DNA of 5,851 nt from Ignavibacteriaceae bacterium (GCA_022865965.1 JALHTS010000284.1:1-5851), one strand, 5' to 3'. Counted from the stretch's first letter, positions 1-5,851 are shown. Made by a program: numbers and translations. Notes: generated by a model from the sequence alone, not told the origin.

Positions 1-1728
1 AACATTTTGTCTACTTAAATGAGACGCGGGATCTGAAACTTGCAAAATATCATGAGCACCATGGCAATCATAACATTTTGCAGTTTTAGTATACCCAAGT
101 TGGGATACTTTGCCGTGATAAGTATCGAAATAAGTATCCGCAATTTTCTCATGACACTGACCACACTGCTGCATGATCTCCAATTTAAATCCTTCTGTAT
201 CAGCACGTCTGATTTCGTGAGCAGAATGACAAGTGCTGCAGTCTGGTAATTTTTTATCGTAACCTGAAACTAAAGGAGAGTGAATGCTTTTGTCGAATTG
301 TTCTTCAATTCCATGGTGACATTTTCCGCAAGTGTGTGCAATTTTTGTGTGATTTACACTGGATTCCAATTCTTTCTTAGGTAATATCTTGTGTTTCGAA
401 TGACAGTCAGTACAAGCTGCGGTTACTGTTAATCCGCTCTTGATCAATCCTTTCCCATGAATACTTTCAGCGTAGTGTGAAATAACATCTTCTGTTGTTG
501 CAGATCGTACAGCAGATTTTTCACCTGATCTGTGACAGGTTGCACATAACTTTGGAATATTTAAAGCGAAAATTGGCGACTTCGGATTCAAGTATCCCAA
601 AATTTCATGAGTTCCGTGACAATCTTTACAATTTGGCGCATCAGGATCGTTTTGAGAAAATAAGACTCCGTGAATGCTTTTATTGTACTCTGTTCCAACT
701 TCAGCGTGGCAGCTTGCACAATCAACTTTTTGCTGAATGTTTTCACAAGGCCGATGCTTAAAAGGATTATTAATTACATGACATTGTCCGCAGTTAATTT
801 TTTGGTGCGAAGAAGCTTCTAATTTTTTTACATTTACGTATAAAGAATGACTGTCAACAGAGGACTTTAGATTTGGATCACTATGACATTTCAGGCATTG
901 TTCATTAGCAAAGCCCTGGCTATAATATACTTTTCGAATTACATGAGGTTGATGACAATCAACGCAAGCTGGTAAAATGTGAGCTTCTTTTTCCCAGAGT
1001 TGACCCTTAATTACTTTCAGATGAACGTTTTCAATTTCAACGTGACAATTTGCACAAGTTTTAGCAATATTTCCTCTCGCAATCGAGGAGCGAGAATCAG
1101 TATGAGGTAAAATTCTATGTGCTGTATGACAGGATGCGCAATTAGCTGAAACAATTAATCCTTTCCTTAATAATCCTTCCCCGTGAATACTCTCAGTATA
1201 GTTTTCAAGTATTCTATCTTGTGGAATATTTCTATACAGTTGAACTGGGGAATTTTCTTTATGGCATCTTCCACACAGATATGGAATATTGGAAGGATAG
1301 GCTGTCGATTTCGGGTTTTTGACCGCAAGAATATTATGTGTACCGTGGCAGAATTCACAAGTTGGAGCTAATTTATCTCCTCTTGCATTTGCTTTTCCGT
1401 GAAGACACTCTTTATAAAGACTGACTTCTTCATCGTGACAAGGTGTGCACTGAGCTTTGTTATTTTTTTCGTTATGTGGAATTTCTTCAGGGTTATAATT
1501 CTTATGACAATCAATACAGACAGCTGTTTTATGGATAGAAGCAGTAAGAACTTTGGGATTTACATAAAGAGAGATTGTTTTACCGTTTTTTGTGCCTTCA
1601 AAGGATTGATCTTCATGACAAGTTAAACAATCATCATTTGATTGAGCAAAGGCTGAACAAGATAAACAAAAAGCAATAATTGCAAATAGTGAAGTAACTT
1701 TTGAAAAAGACTTATGCAAGGTTTTCAT
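1..1728 (-). CDS. Secreted multiheme c-type cytochrome, at least 18 hemes (3' end outside window)
   Basis: The frame is open from the ATG at 1728 to the window edge: 576 residues with no stop. A Sec signal peptide covers residues 1-28, with likely cleavage after SAFA and before QSNDD. The mature part carries 18 CXXCH heme c sites, starting at residues 34, 71, 94, 124, 152, 197, 225, 255, 278, 313, 337, 367, 395, 439, 467, 497, 522 and 552, about one heme per 30 residues. Many sites read CHxxH (CHGTH, CHTAH, CHSAH), and SIHG/YHG motifs recur; these histidines are probable distal ligands, as in bis-His multiheme cytochromes. Inferred role: a periplasmic electron conduit. Hemes 1-8 and 9-16 are a tandem duplication. 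The start lies 12 bases after the upstream stop and lacks a clear Shine-Dalgarno, so translational coupling is likely. Two extra cysteines (C108, C328) lie outside heme motifs. The visible end (HGAHDI...SDPAS) resembles the region just before heme 13 and the membrane part of the upstream fusion, so the missing end may hold more hemes and an anchor. Donor and acceptor are unknown. Confidence 0.93.
   Translation of the reverse strand, partial: MKTLHKSFSKVTSLFAIIAFCLSCSAFAQSNDDCLTCHEDQSFEGTKNGKTISLYVNPKVLTASIHKTAVCIDCHKNYNPEEIPHNEKNNKAQCTPCHDEEVSLYKECLHGKANARGDKLAPTCEFCHGTHNILAVKNPKSTAYPSNIPYLCGRCHKENSPVQLYRNIPQDRILENYTESIHGEGLLRKGLIVSANCASCHTAHRILPHTDSRSSIARGNIAKTCANCHVEIENVHLKVIKGQLWEKEAHILPACVDCHQPHVIRKVYYSQGFANEQCLKCHSDPNLKSSVDSHSLYVNVKKLEASSHQKINCGQCHVINNPFKHRPCENIQQKVDCASCHAEVGTEYNKSIHGVLFSQNDPDAPNCKDCHGTHEILGYLNPKSPIFALNIPKLCATCHRSGEKSAVRSATTEDVISHYAESIHGKGLIKSGLTVTAACTDCHSKHKILPKKELESSVNHTKIAHTCGKCHHGIEEQFDKSIHSPLVSGYDKKLPDCSTCHSAHEIRRADTEGFKLEIMQQCGQCHEKIADTYFDTYHGKVSQLGYTKTAKCYDCHGAHDILQVSDPASHLSRQNV
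172..1629 (-). repeat. Tandem duplication of an eight-heme block inside the multiheme cytochrome
   Basis: Residues about 34-276 (bases 901-1629) and 277-519 (bases 172-900) each hold eight CXXCH sites. The starts pair as 34/278, 71/313, 94/337, 124/367, 152/395, 197/439, 225/467 and 255/497, so the offset is 242-244 every time. Matching text includes SIHGEGLLRKGL against SIHGKGLIKSGL, CEFCHGTHNI against CKDCHGTHEI, and NPKSTAYPSNIPYLC against NPKSPIFALNIPKLC. The repeat is clear in protein but diverged in DNA, so it is not a recent copy. A third block may begin at heme 17, but hemes 17-18 (30 residues apart) look more like the 3-4 pair than the 1-2 pair. Confidence 0.88.
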
Positions 1729-1740
1729 AACTTACTTGGT

Positions 1741-3888
1741 TTAATCGTTCAATTCAGAATGAAACTTTTCTTTTTCTTTTTCTTTTATTCTCTTCAATTC
1801 TAATGGATGTTCTTCAGCCATTTCTTCTTCAGAAATGGTTCCTTTCAGCCAGGCAAAATTCATTGGATAAATATCCGGATTGAAAATTATAAAGTAAAAA
1901 TGCCAAACTACAATTGCCAAAAATGCAAGCCAGGCTTCATAGTAATGAATTGTTCGTGCTATATCCCATTCTGTTTTACTGAATGAACCTGCAATATCAA
2001 TATAAATCCACATTAATAAGCCGGTTACGCTCATTACTATTGTTCCCCAAACTAAAGCCCAGTATTCAGCTTTTTCAATATAGCTAAATCTGTCAAGCAG
2101 AGGTTTTGTTTTAGACAAACCAAGATTGTACTTTACTAAATCAATTGCATCTGTAAAATCTTTAAAGCGCGGTAATAAATCGATGACAAGTTCTCGGCCT
2201 CTTTTTGTAAAGAGTATATAATAAATGTGATAAAAACATACAGCAACCATTATAATAGCCGCTATTCTGTGAATCCAGCTTCTGTAAATAAATGCATCAG
2301 TGCTAAGATCAGTTATATGACTAACCCACCAGGAATCCGGAAATCGTAACATGAATCCAGTAATAACTAAAACAATGAAACTAAGAGCCATTGTGGCATG
2401 CTGAATTCTTTCGTTCACTGTCATTCTTAAGTATGAATCGTGTCCGTGTTTTTCAGGAGGCATTTTCCCAATTTTTCTTAATCGTTTGATTCTTGCCTTC
2501 CGGAAAAGATCAATAATATTATGCAGGAACATACCGCCCACAACAGAGACAATAAGCATAATATAGATATATGAAATCCAATAGAGTATTGGTTCTTCTT
2601 CTTTATCCAGAGTTACGTGGATTGGACCGGATGCAAAAACTTCATTTGCGCCCGGATGACAAGAGCCGCAAGTAGCAACTAAATTGTCTTTATGAATCAT
2701 CGATGTCGGATCACTTGGTGGTTTTATGTTATGGACTCCGTGACAACTTCCGCAATTAGCAACAGATGCGGAACCTCCTCTAAGTGCGAGTCCATGATAT
2801 GAATCTTTAAATGTTGAATATCTGTTTGCAGCTAATCCAAATTTTTCAGATAATCGTACTGATTCGTGACAAGGTGAACAAATCTGTAATGATACATTCT
2901 GGAATGAAACCGGTGAATTAGGATCAAGGTGATTTAATATATTATGTTCACCATGGCAATCGGTGCATACAGGAGAATCAGAAACTCCTCGTAATAATAC
3001 TTTACCATGAATACTTTCGCCATATTCTTTTTCAATTTTCTGATGGCAAGTTCCGCAAGTTGTAGGACTATTCATCCTGTAAACAGAAGAACGTGAATCA
3101 GTTCCATTTATAACATCGTGCGATTTATGACAGTCAACACAAGCAGCCGCATCACTATTACCGCCGTGTAAAGATTTTCCGTGCACACTTTTATCATAAG
3201 CCTGAATAAATCCTGCCGACGGTGTAGTTCTCTGTCTTATTTCCGGATCATCCAGATGGCATGAAAGACATAATTTTTCCTGTGCAGTTTTTAACTCAAC
3301 TTTACTTTTTGCGGATGATTTTGTTATAATGGTTTTGTGGCAGAATATACAATCCGGTGCTGATTTTTCACCTTTCTTAAAAGCATCATAGTGGTTTGAT
3401 AGTTGATAATTTTCTGAAGCATCTTTATGACACTGTCCACAGGATACAGGAATATTTGCCTGGCTCCATTTACTTCTTTGAACTTTAACAACATCGTGAA
3501 TTCCGTGGCAGTTTTGGCAATTTACATCGGCACTTGTTCCTCTTCCACCAGACTTAATGATTTTAGGATGGAATTGATGCTTGATTAAAGCAGCCTGATG
3601 ACAACCGAGGCAACTCACTTGCGTCATCGGGTCTTTATGAGGAATATCATCTGCACTGAAACCGCTGTGGCAGGACACACAATTTAATTTTGAGTGAACA
3701 GATTTGTTTACAACATTTTCTTCAACAAAAAGGGAAATTTCCTTTCCCTTTTTTTCCATAGTCAGGTCAGCATCACTATGGCACGCTAAACAATCATCAT
3801 TCGATTGAGCATTTGTAAGTGAGGGTAACAATATTAATCTGATTAGAAGGAAGGACATAATCAGACTTTTCAGATGTTTAGGAAGCAT
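1741..3888 (-). CDS. 13-heme cytochrome c / membrane cytochrome b fusion, probable quinone-linked oxidoreductase
   Basis: This complete 715-residue protein begins with a signal peptide (about 1-27, cleavage near TNA|QS). Thirteen CXXCH sites follow, starting at residues 33, 70, 93, 124, 150, 180, 207, 250, 278, 308, 337, 379 and 407. A hydrophobic segment at about 433-461 leads into a four-helix domain of the cytochrome b561/formate dehydrogenase gamma type (helices near 496-516, 538-560, 608-632, 647-670). Candidate b-heme ligands are H497, H540 or H554, H648 and H663. The cytoplasmic tail (NPDIYPM, then EEEMAEEHPLE) is typical of such b subunits and ends in a Lys/Glu run. By family knowledge the b domain exchanges electrons with menaquinone and the c domain lies in the periplasm; Geobacter CbcL is a comparable c/b fusion. 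The ATG at 3888 has a TAGGA Shine-Dalgarno six bases upstream. The gene lies 57 bases after the small cytochrome gene and 12 before the 18-heme gene. Direction of electron flow is not determinable. Confidence 0.92.
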   Translation of the reverse strand: MLPKHLKSLIMSFLLIRLILLPSLTNAQSNDDCLACHSDADLTMEKKGKEISLFVEENVVNKSVHSKLNCVSCHSGFSADDIPHKDPMTQVSCLGCHQAALIKHQFHPKIIKSGGRGTSADVNCQNCHGIHDVVKVQRSKWSQANIPVSCGQCHKDASENYQLSNHYDAFKKGEKSAPDCIFCHKTIITKSSAKSKVELKTAQEKLCLSCHLDDPEIRQRTTPSAGFIQAYDKSVHGKSLHGGNSDAAACVDCHKSHDVINGTDSRSSVYRMNSPTTCGTCHQKIEKEYGESIHGKVLLRGVSDSPVCTDCHGEHNILNHLDPNSPVSFQNVSLQICSPCHESVRLSEKFGLAANRYSTFKDSYHGLALRGGSASVANCGSCHGVHNIKPPSDPTSMIHKDNLVATCGSCHPGANEVFASGPIHVTLDKEEEPILYWISYIYIMLIVSVVGGMFLHNIIDLFRKARIKRLRKIGKMPPEKHGHDSYLRMTVNERIQHATMALSFIVLVITGFMLRFPDSWWVSHITDLSTDAFIYRSWIHRIAAIIMVAVCFYHIYYILFTKRGRELVIDLLPRFKDFTDAIDLVKYNLGLSKTKPLLDRFSYIEKAEYWALVWGTIVMSVTGLLMWIYIDIAGSFSKTEWDIARTIHYYEAWLAFLAIVVWHFYFIIFNPDIYPMNFAWLKGTISEEEMAEEHPLELKRIKEKEKEKFHSELND

Positions 3889-3937
3889 TGTTTTTCCTAC
3901 ATTAATGACTGTAAGTGTGCCATAGTAAAATTTTAAA

Positions 3938-3953
3938 AAGAATGATTATTCTT
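3938..3953 (-). terminator. Weak hairpin with T-rich tail at the end of the monoheme cytochrome gene
   Basis: On the minus strand AAGAAT-AATC-ATTCTT forms a six-pair stem with a four-base loop and runs straight into TTTAAAATTTTA. It overlaps the last codons and stop of the small cytochrome gene. The stem is nearly all A-T, so it would be a leaky attenuator at best. If it works, it would lower expression of the two large cytochromes relative to the small one. Confidence 0.2.
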
Positions 3954-4296
3954 CTTTTGCTTTAAGAGTTAATAGCCAATCTACAAGAGCTTTTAATTCT
4001 TCATCAGTTCCGTTGAATTTTGTTTTATGAGCTTTATCGTCAATTTTTTCTTCTTTTAATAAGTACTTTGTCATAAAGTCAGCTTCCATCACATCACCAA
4101 CCGTTGATAAATCACTAGCACCTGATTTTTTTGTAGTTTCAATTCCTGCTGATTCTACATAGTGGCAGGTTGTACATTTCTTATCTAAAAAGATCTGCTT
4201 TCCATCAGGACCTTTATCTGCTGCAAATGCAAAAGCAAAGCCATATAATGCTACGATTACTACTACGAGCCCGAGATAAATAAGAATGTTTTTCAT
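3946..4296 (-). CDS. Small monoheme c-type cytochrome (class I-like)
   Basis: This is a 116-residue protein. Residues 1-25 are a hydrophobic export signal ending AFA|AD, which could be cleaved or kept as a membrane anchor. One heme c site, CTTCH, is at 41-45, close to the mature N-terminus as in class I cytochromes. The C-terminus (FNGTDEELKALVDWLLTLK) is the last-helix pattern of that fold. The distal ligand is unclear: there is no classic Met loop, and candidates are M70, M75 or H90, the last just before KTKFNGT. By family knowledge such proteins are soluble or tethered periplasmic electron shuttles; here it would relay electrons to or from the two multiheme proteins encoded downstream. The ATG at 4296 is preceded by AAAGGGG four bases upstream. 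It is probably the first gene of the cytochrome operon, with the long non-coding region in front of it. Confidence 0.9.
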   Translation of the reverse strand: MKNILIYLGLVVVIVALYGFAFAFAADKGPDGKQIFLDKKCTTCHYVESAGIETTKKSGASDLSTVGDVMEADFMTKYLLKEEKIDDKAHKTKFNGTDEELKALVDWLLTLKAKEE

Positions 4297-4357
4297 TTTT
4301 CCCCTTTCTTTTTTTTGTTAGGAAGATTTGATTGACTTACAAATTCGCCCAACTTTA

Positions 4358-4373
4358 CACAATTAGAATACCA
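4358..4373 (-). promoter_or_regulatory. Poor sigma-54-like (-24/-12) element before the cytochrome operon
   Basis: Read on the minus strand, TGGTATTCTAATTGTG keeps the GG of the -24 box and TTG of the -12 box at standard spacing (consensus TGGCAC-N5-TTGCW). It lacks the usual C of the -12 GC and has only A matching in the second half of the -24 box. It sits about 60 bases before the small cytochrome ATG. It is proposed only because a sigma-54 activator is encoded nearby, and such matches are easy to find by chance in AT-rich DNA. Confidence 0.2.
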
Positions 4374-4458
4374 CAATAAAAATATCTTATATTTGTTAAA
4401 AATCGCTATTTTTTATAAGGTATTGTCTATTATTTCTCACGTTTGGGAAGCTGATTCT

Positions 4459-4472
4459 TTGCGATTTCGCAA
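4459..4472. promoter_or_regulatory. Perfect inverted repeat TTGCGA-TT-TCGCAA, candidate operator or enhancer site
   Basis: Two perfect 6-base arms are separated by TT. It is one of few GC-bearing palindromes in a very AT-rich stretch. It lies about 165 bases before the small cytochrome ATG and about 85-115 bases upstream of the weak -24/-12-like element, a usual distance for an enhancer-binding activator. No T-tract follows it on either strand, so it is unlikely to be a terminator. The protein that binds it is unknown; the neighbouring NtrC-type regulator is one candidate. Confidence 0.4.
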
Positions 4473-4768
4473 CATTTAGAAACAATTTAATGATAGAGAA
4501 AAACAGTTAATAACAAACATTCTAATTACTCAAAACTTCAATCTAAAGGAAATATGAACACTACCTCTATTCGTTATTTCTTGGGTGTATTCTATTCTAT
4601 CAATGTGTTTAGTAAATAGTCCAATAAAATCTTTTTGAAATAGTTTTATTAAATCTACCTTTTTTCTAATTGAATCAAAACGATGTTTAAATTTTAAATT
4701 ATGATTGGACACACAATCCAACTTATGATAAAAAATCTTAGGATGAATGTATTTGATTTGACAAAAAA

Positions 4769-5128
4769 TTATATAGCGCTGATGATGTGAGGAATTCTTA
4801 AGGAAATTTCGTTAAGATCAAATGGTTTATAGAATATTTCCTTAACATTTTTTTTAATATTATTTTCTAAAACAGAAAGTTTGTTGTTATAAACGTATGT
4901 AAGAATTATAGGAGTTTCAGAATTTATATTTTTCAAATCATTAACTAAATTCTGAATAGTTTGATCCGGCTCAGAATCAATTATAACAAGATTAGCTGAC
5001 TTGTTCCTGACCATAGCAGTAACTGCATCGAGATTGGTTGTTGCTACAACTTTATAATGACTTTGTAGAAACATTAAAAAACTGTAACAAAGGCTGAAAT
5101 CTGGGCTATAAACTACAACGCTTTTCAT
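4769..5128 (-). CDS. Stand-alone response-regulator receiver domain protein
   Basis: With the start at 5128 the product is 119 residues, just a receiver (CheY-like) fold with no output domain. Visible landmarks are strand 1 VVVYSPD, the phosphoacceptor D51 in NLVIID, T77 in PIILT and K101 in YKPF, followed by the last helix. The acidic pair that normally follows strand 1 is altered to S8-P9-D10, so Mg2+ binding and phosphorylation could be weakened or atypical. Receivers of this size act through protein contacts, for example in a phosphorelay or by docking to a regulator. I prefer M8 of the longest frame (which begins at 5149) because AGGGG lies five bases before it and the fold begins at once. 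The gene sits between a sigma-54 activator and the cytochrome operon, which suggests, but does not prove, a shared signalling role. Confidence 0.8.
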   Translation of the reverse strand: MKSVVVYSPDFSLCYSFLMFLQSHYKVVATTNLDAVTAMVRNKSANLVIIDSEPDQTIQNLVNDLKNINSETPIILTYVYNNKLSVLENNIKKNVKEIFYKPFDLNEISLRIPHIISAI

Positions 5129-5133
5129 TTTTT

Positions 5134-5140
5134 CCCCTGC
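5134..5140 (-). promoter_or_regulatory. Ribosome binding site fixing the receiver start
   Basis: GCAGGGG followed by five A and the ATG at 5128. The same GGGG-A-run-ATG arrangement precedes the small cytochrome at 4296. It favours the inner ATG over the one at 5149, which has no such site. Confidence 0.6.
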
Positions 5141-5232
5141 CGTAGTCATTTACTTCAACGGCTGGTAAACTCCTGATATATTTTTTTTGAATAAAAAATT
5201 ATACTTATACGGAAATAAGCCTATGTTACTTT

Positions 5233-5248
5233 TACGAAATTTGTGCCA
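5233..5248 (-). promoter_or_regulatory. Possible sigma-54 promoter upstream of the receiver gene
   Basis: On the minus strand TGGCACAAATTTCGTA has a perfect TGGCAC -24 box, but its -12 region is TCGTA instead of TTGCW. Predicted transcription would start near 5221, leaving a leader of about 93 bases before the ATG at 5128. Support is the exact -24 box and the adjacent sigma-54 activator gene; the weak -12 box is the main argument against. Confidence 0.3.
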
Positions 5249-5262
5249 TTAAATAATTAGAT

Positions 5263-5302
5263 GAATATTGCTAAGAATTAAACGTTTTTAGTAGAATATT
5301 GC
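5263..5302. repeat. Direct repeat GAATATTGC, two copies 31 bases apart
   Basis: Copies lie at 5263-5271 and 5294-5302. The 31-base period is close to three helical turns, so both would face the same side of the DNA. They lie 15-70 bases upstream of the possible sigma-54 box at 5233-5248. The second copy is part of an imperfect palindrome, AATATTGCAAAATT. They could be regulator sites, but nine AT-rich bases may recur by chance. Confidence 0.3.
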
Positions 5303-5348
5303 AAAATTGAAGAAAATTAAAGGTAAGTATTCTCTTAAATGAAAACTG

Positions 5349-5374
5349 GATTCTCTTTTTCAGCAAGAAGAATC
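5349..5374 (-). terminator. Weak hairpin after the sigma-54 activator gene
   Basis: On the minus strand GATTCTTCTT and AAGAGAATC pair to a stem of about nine pairs with one bulged T. It begins 20 bases after the activator stop and is followed by CAGTTTTCATTT, a poor T-tract. It is a possible terminator separating the activator from the receiver gene. Confidence 0.3.
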
Positions 5375-5393
5375 TGGTATGATTATCTGATTT

Positions 5394-5851
5394 TTAGATT
5401 TTGATATCCAACTCCTTAAGTTTTCGGTAAAGCGTTGATAGCCCCACTTGTAAAGCTTCAGCAGTTTTTTCTTTATTTGTTTCGTTATTTTCAAGAGCAC
5501 GGAGAATAAAATCTCTTTCAAAATTACGCACTGATTCATCAAGTGAACCCGTCGCAGGCAAATCTCCCTTACCGATATCAGTTTTGAAGGAAGGAGGCAA
5601 ATCATGGAGGGTTATAAAATCTGTTTTACAAAAAATCGCTGCACGCTCAATAATATTCTCGAGCTCTCTAATCTCTCCCTTCCACTTGTGAGAAATAATA
5701 GCACGCATAACTTCACTGTCAATTCCCTTAATATTTTTATTTAGTTCTTTCCTGAATTTATTAAGAAAATGATCAGCAAGAAGAGGAATATCTTCTTCTC
5801 TTTCTTTTAGTGATGGAAGGTGAATTTCAATTACATTAAGCCTGTAATAAA
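5394..5851 (-). CDS. Sigma-54-dependent transcriptional activator, C-terminal part (5' end outside window)
   Basis: The last 151 residues of an NtrC-family enhancer-binding protein are visible; the frame is open to the window edge. Visible residues 1-20 (YYRLNVIEI, LPSLKEREEDIPLL) are the conserved arginine-finger and following region of the AAA+ domain. WKGEIRELENIIERA at about 56-70 is the sensor-II block, with R61; the common WPGNVREL reads WKGEIREL. Residues about 106-150 form a Fis-type HTH (NKEKTAEALQ, then STLYRKLKEL). By family knowledge such proteins hydrolyse ATP to open sigma-54 promoters from upstream sites. The Walker motifs, GAFTGA loop and sensory domain lie beyond the window, so the input signal is unknown. 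It is upstream of, and in the same direction as, the receiver and cytochrome genes, which makes it a candidate regulator of them. An internal ATG at 5708 is not the start, since the domain continues upstream. Confidence 0.92.
   Translation of the reverse strand, partial: YYRLNVIEIHLPSLKEREEDIPLLADHFLNKFRKELNKNIKGIDSEVMRAIISHKWKGEIRELENIIERAAIFCKTDFITLHDLPPSFKTDIGKGDLPATGSLDESVRNFERDFILRALENNETNKEKTAEALQVGLSTLYRKLKELDIKI

Larger units (their letters stand above)
4297..4768. other. 472-base intergenic region, probable control region of the cytochrome operon
   Basis: No convincing gene lies between the receiver stop and the small cytochrome start. The sequence is very AT-rich. It holds a perfect TTGCGA/TCGCAA inverted repeat at 4459-4472, a weak -24/-12-like element at 4358-4373, and a small inverted repeat TTGGA-7-TCCAA at 4705-4721 shortly after the receiver gene. 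A 63-codon frame at 4530-4721 begins with TTG and has no recognisable domain or ribosome binding site; I do not call it a gene. I saw no tRNA and no riboswitch that I recognise. Confidence 0.6.

Noticed and set aside
495..761. 88-codon plus-strand frame, with similar plus-strand frames at 40-249, 1183-1371 and 1399-1626
   Set aside because: They lie antisense to the 18-heme cytochrome, whose frame is unbroken with regular CXXCH motifs; these are shadows of it.
172..1629. Regular repeats in the first 1.7 kb that might be a CRISPR-like or tandem DNA array
   Set aside because: The periodicity comes from CXXCH codons (TGACA-type strings on the plus strand) within one reading frame; the DNA repeats are not exact and there are no spacers.
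1765..1786. Short TTTTTC repeat near the 3' end of the fusion gene
   Set aside because: It encodes the Lys/Glu tail of the protein in frame; low-complexity coding explains it.
3907..3922. TGGCACACTTACAGTC on the minus strand before the 13-heme fusion gene, with a perfect TGGCAC
   Set aside because: The -12 region does not match TTGC, and the implied transcript start near 3895 would fall inside the Shine-Dalgarno of the gene, leaving no usable leader.
4530..4721. 63-codon minus-strand frame in the long gap
   Set aside because: TTG start, no ribosome binding site, no recognisable domain, composition like the surrounding AT-rich DNA. The frame also stays open upstream into the receiver gene in another phase, so its length looks accidental.
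4705..4721. Inverted repeat TTGGA-7-TCCAA after the receiver gene
   Set aside because: Only five pairs with a seven-base loop and no T-tract after it, so too weak to call a terminator or operator.
5360..5605. 81-codon minus-strand frame overlapping the activator end
   Set aside because: It is out of phase with a clear Fis-type HTH and AAA+ end and shows no domain of its own.

Overview
The window is AT-rich bacterial DNA in which every gene I can support lies on the minus strand, so transcription runs from high to low coordinates. The mix suggests an anaerobic or facultative Gram-negative bacterium with a large periplasmic electron-transfer apparatus. It encodes very heme-dense c-type cytochromes, a c/b cytochrome fusion and a sigma-54-dependent activator, in low-GC, Lys/Asn/Ile-rich coding. 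Ignavibacteria or a related Bacteroidota/Chlorobiota lineage would fit, but that placement is an inference from style; there is no marker gene here.

Layout in transcription order. (1) 5851-5394: C-terminal part of an NtrC-family sigma-54 activator (end of the AAA+ domain plus a Fis-type HTH), cut by the window edge. (2) 5393-5129: a 265-base gap with a weak hairpin, a 9-base direct repeat and a sequence resembling a -24/-12 promoter. (3) 5128-4769: a stand-alone response-regulator receiver with an altered acidic pocket. (4) 4768-4297: 472 bases with no convincing gene, holding a perfect TTGCGA/TCGCAA inverted repeat and a poor -24/-12-like element. (5) 4296-3946: a small monoheme cytochrome c. 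(6) 3888-1741: a 715-residue fusion of a 13-heme cytochrome c domain with a membrane cytochrome b domain. (7) 1728-1: a secreted multiheme cytochrome with 18 CXXCH motifs in the visible 576 residues, running off the window.

The three cytochrome genes probably form one electron-transfer unit. The b domain of the fusion could exchange electrons with the quinone pool. Its 13 c-hemes would carry them through the periplasm, and the 18-plus-heme protein and the monoheme protein would extend or relay the chain. At least 32 covalent hemes are encoded in about 4.3 kb. The direction of flow and the terminal donor or acceptor cannot be read from the sequence; extracellular or metal-oxide reduction, as for the Geobacter fusion CbcL, is one possibility. 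The neighbouring sigma-54 activator and receiver are candidate regulators.

The most striking structure is inside the 18-heme protein. Hemes 1-8 and 9-16 repeat with an almost constant offset of 242-244 residues, which points to tandem duplication of an eight-heme block.
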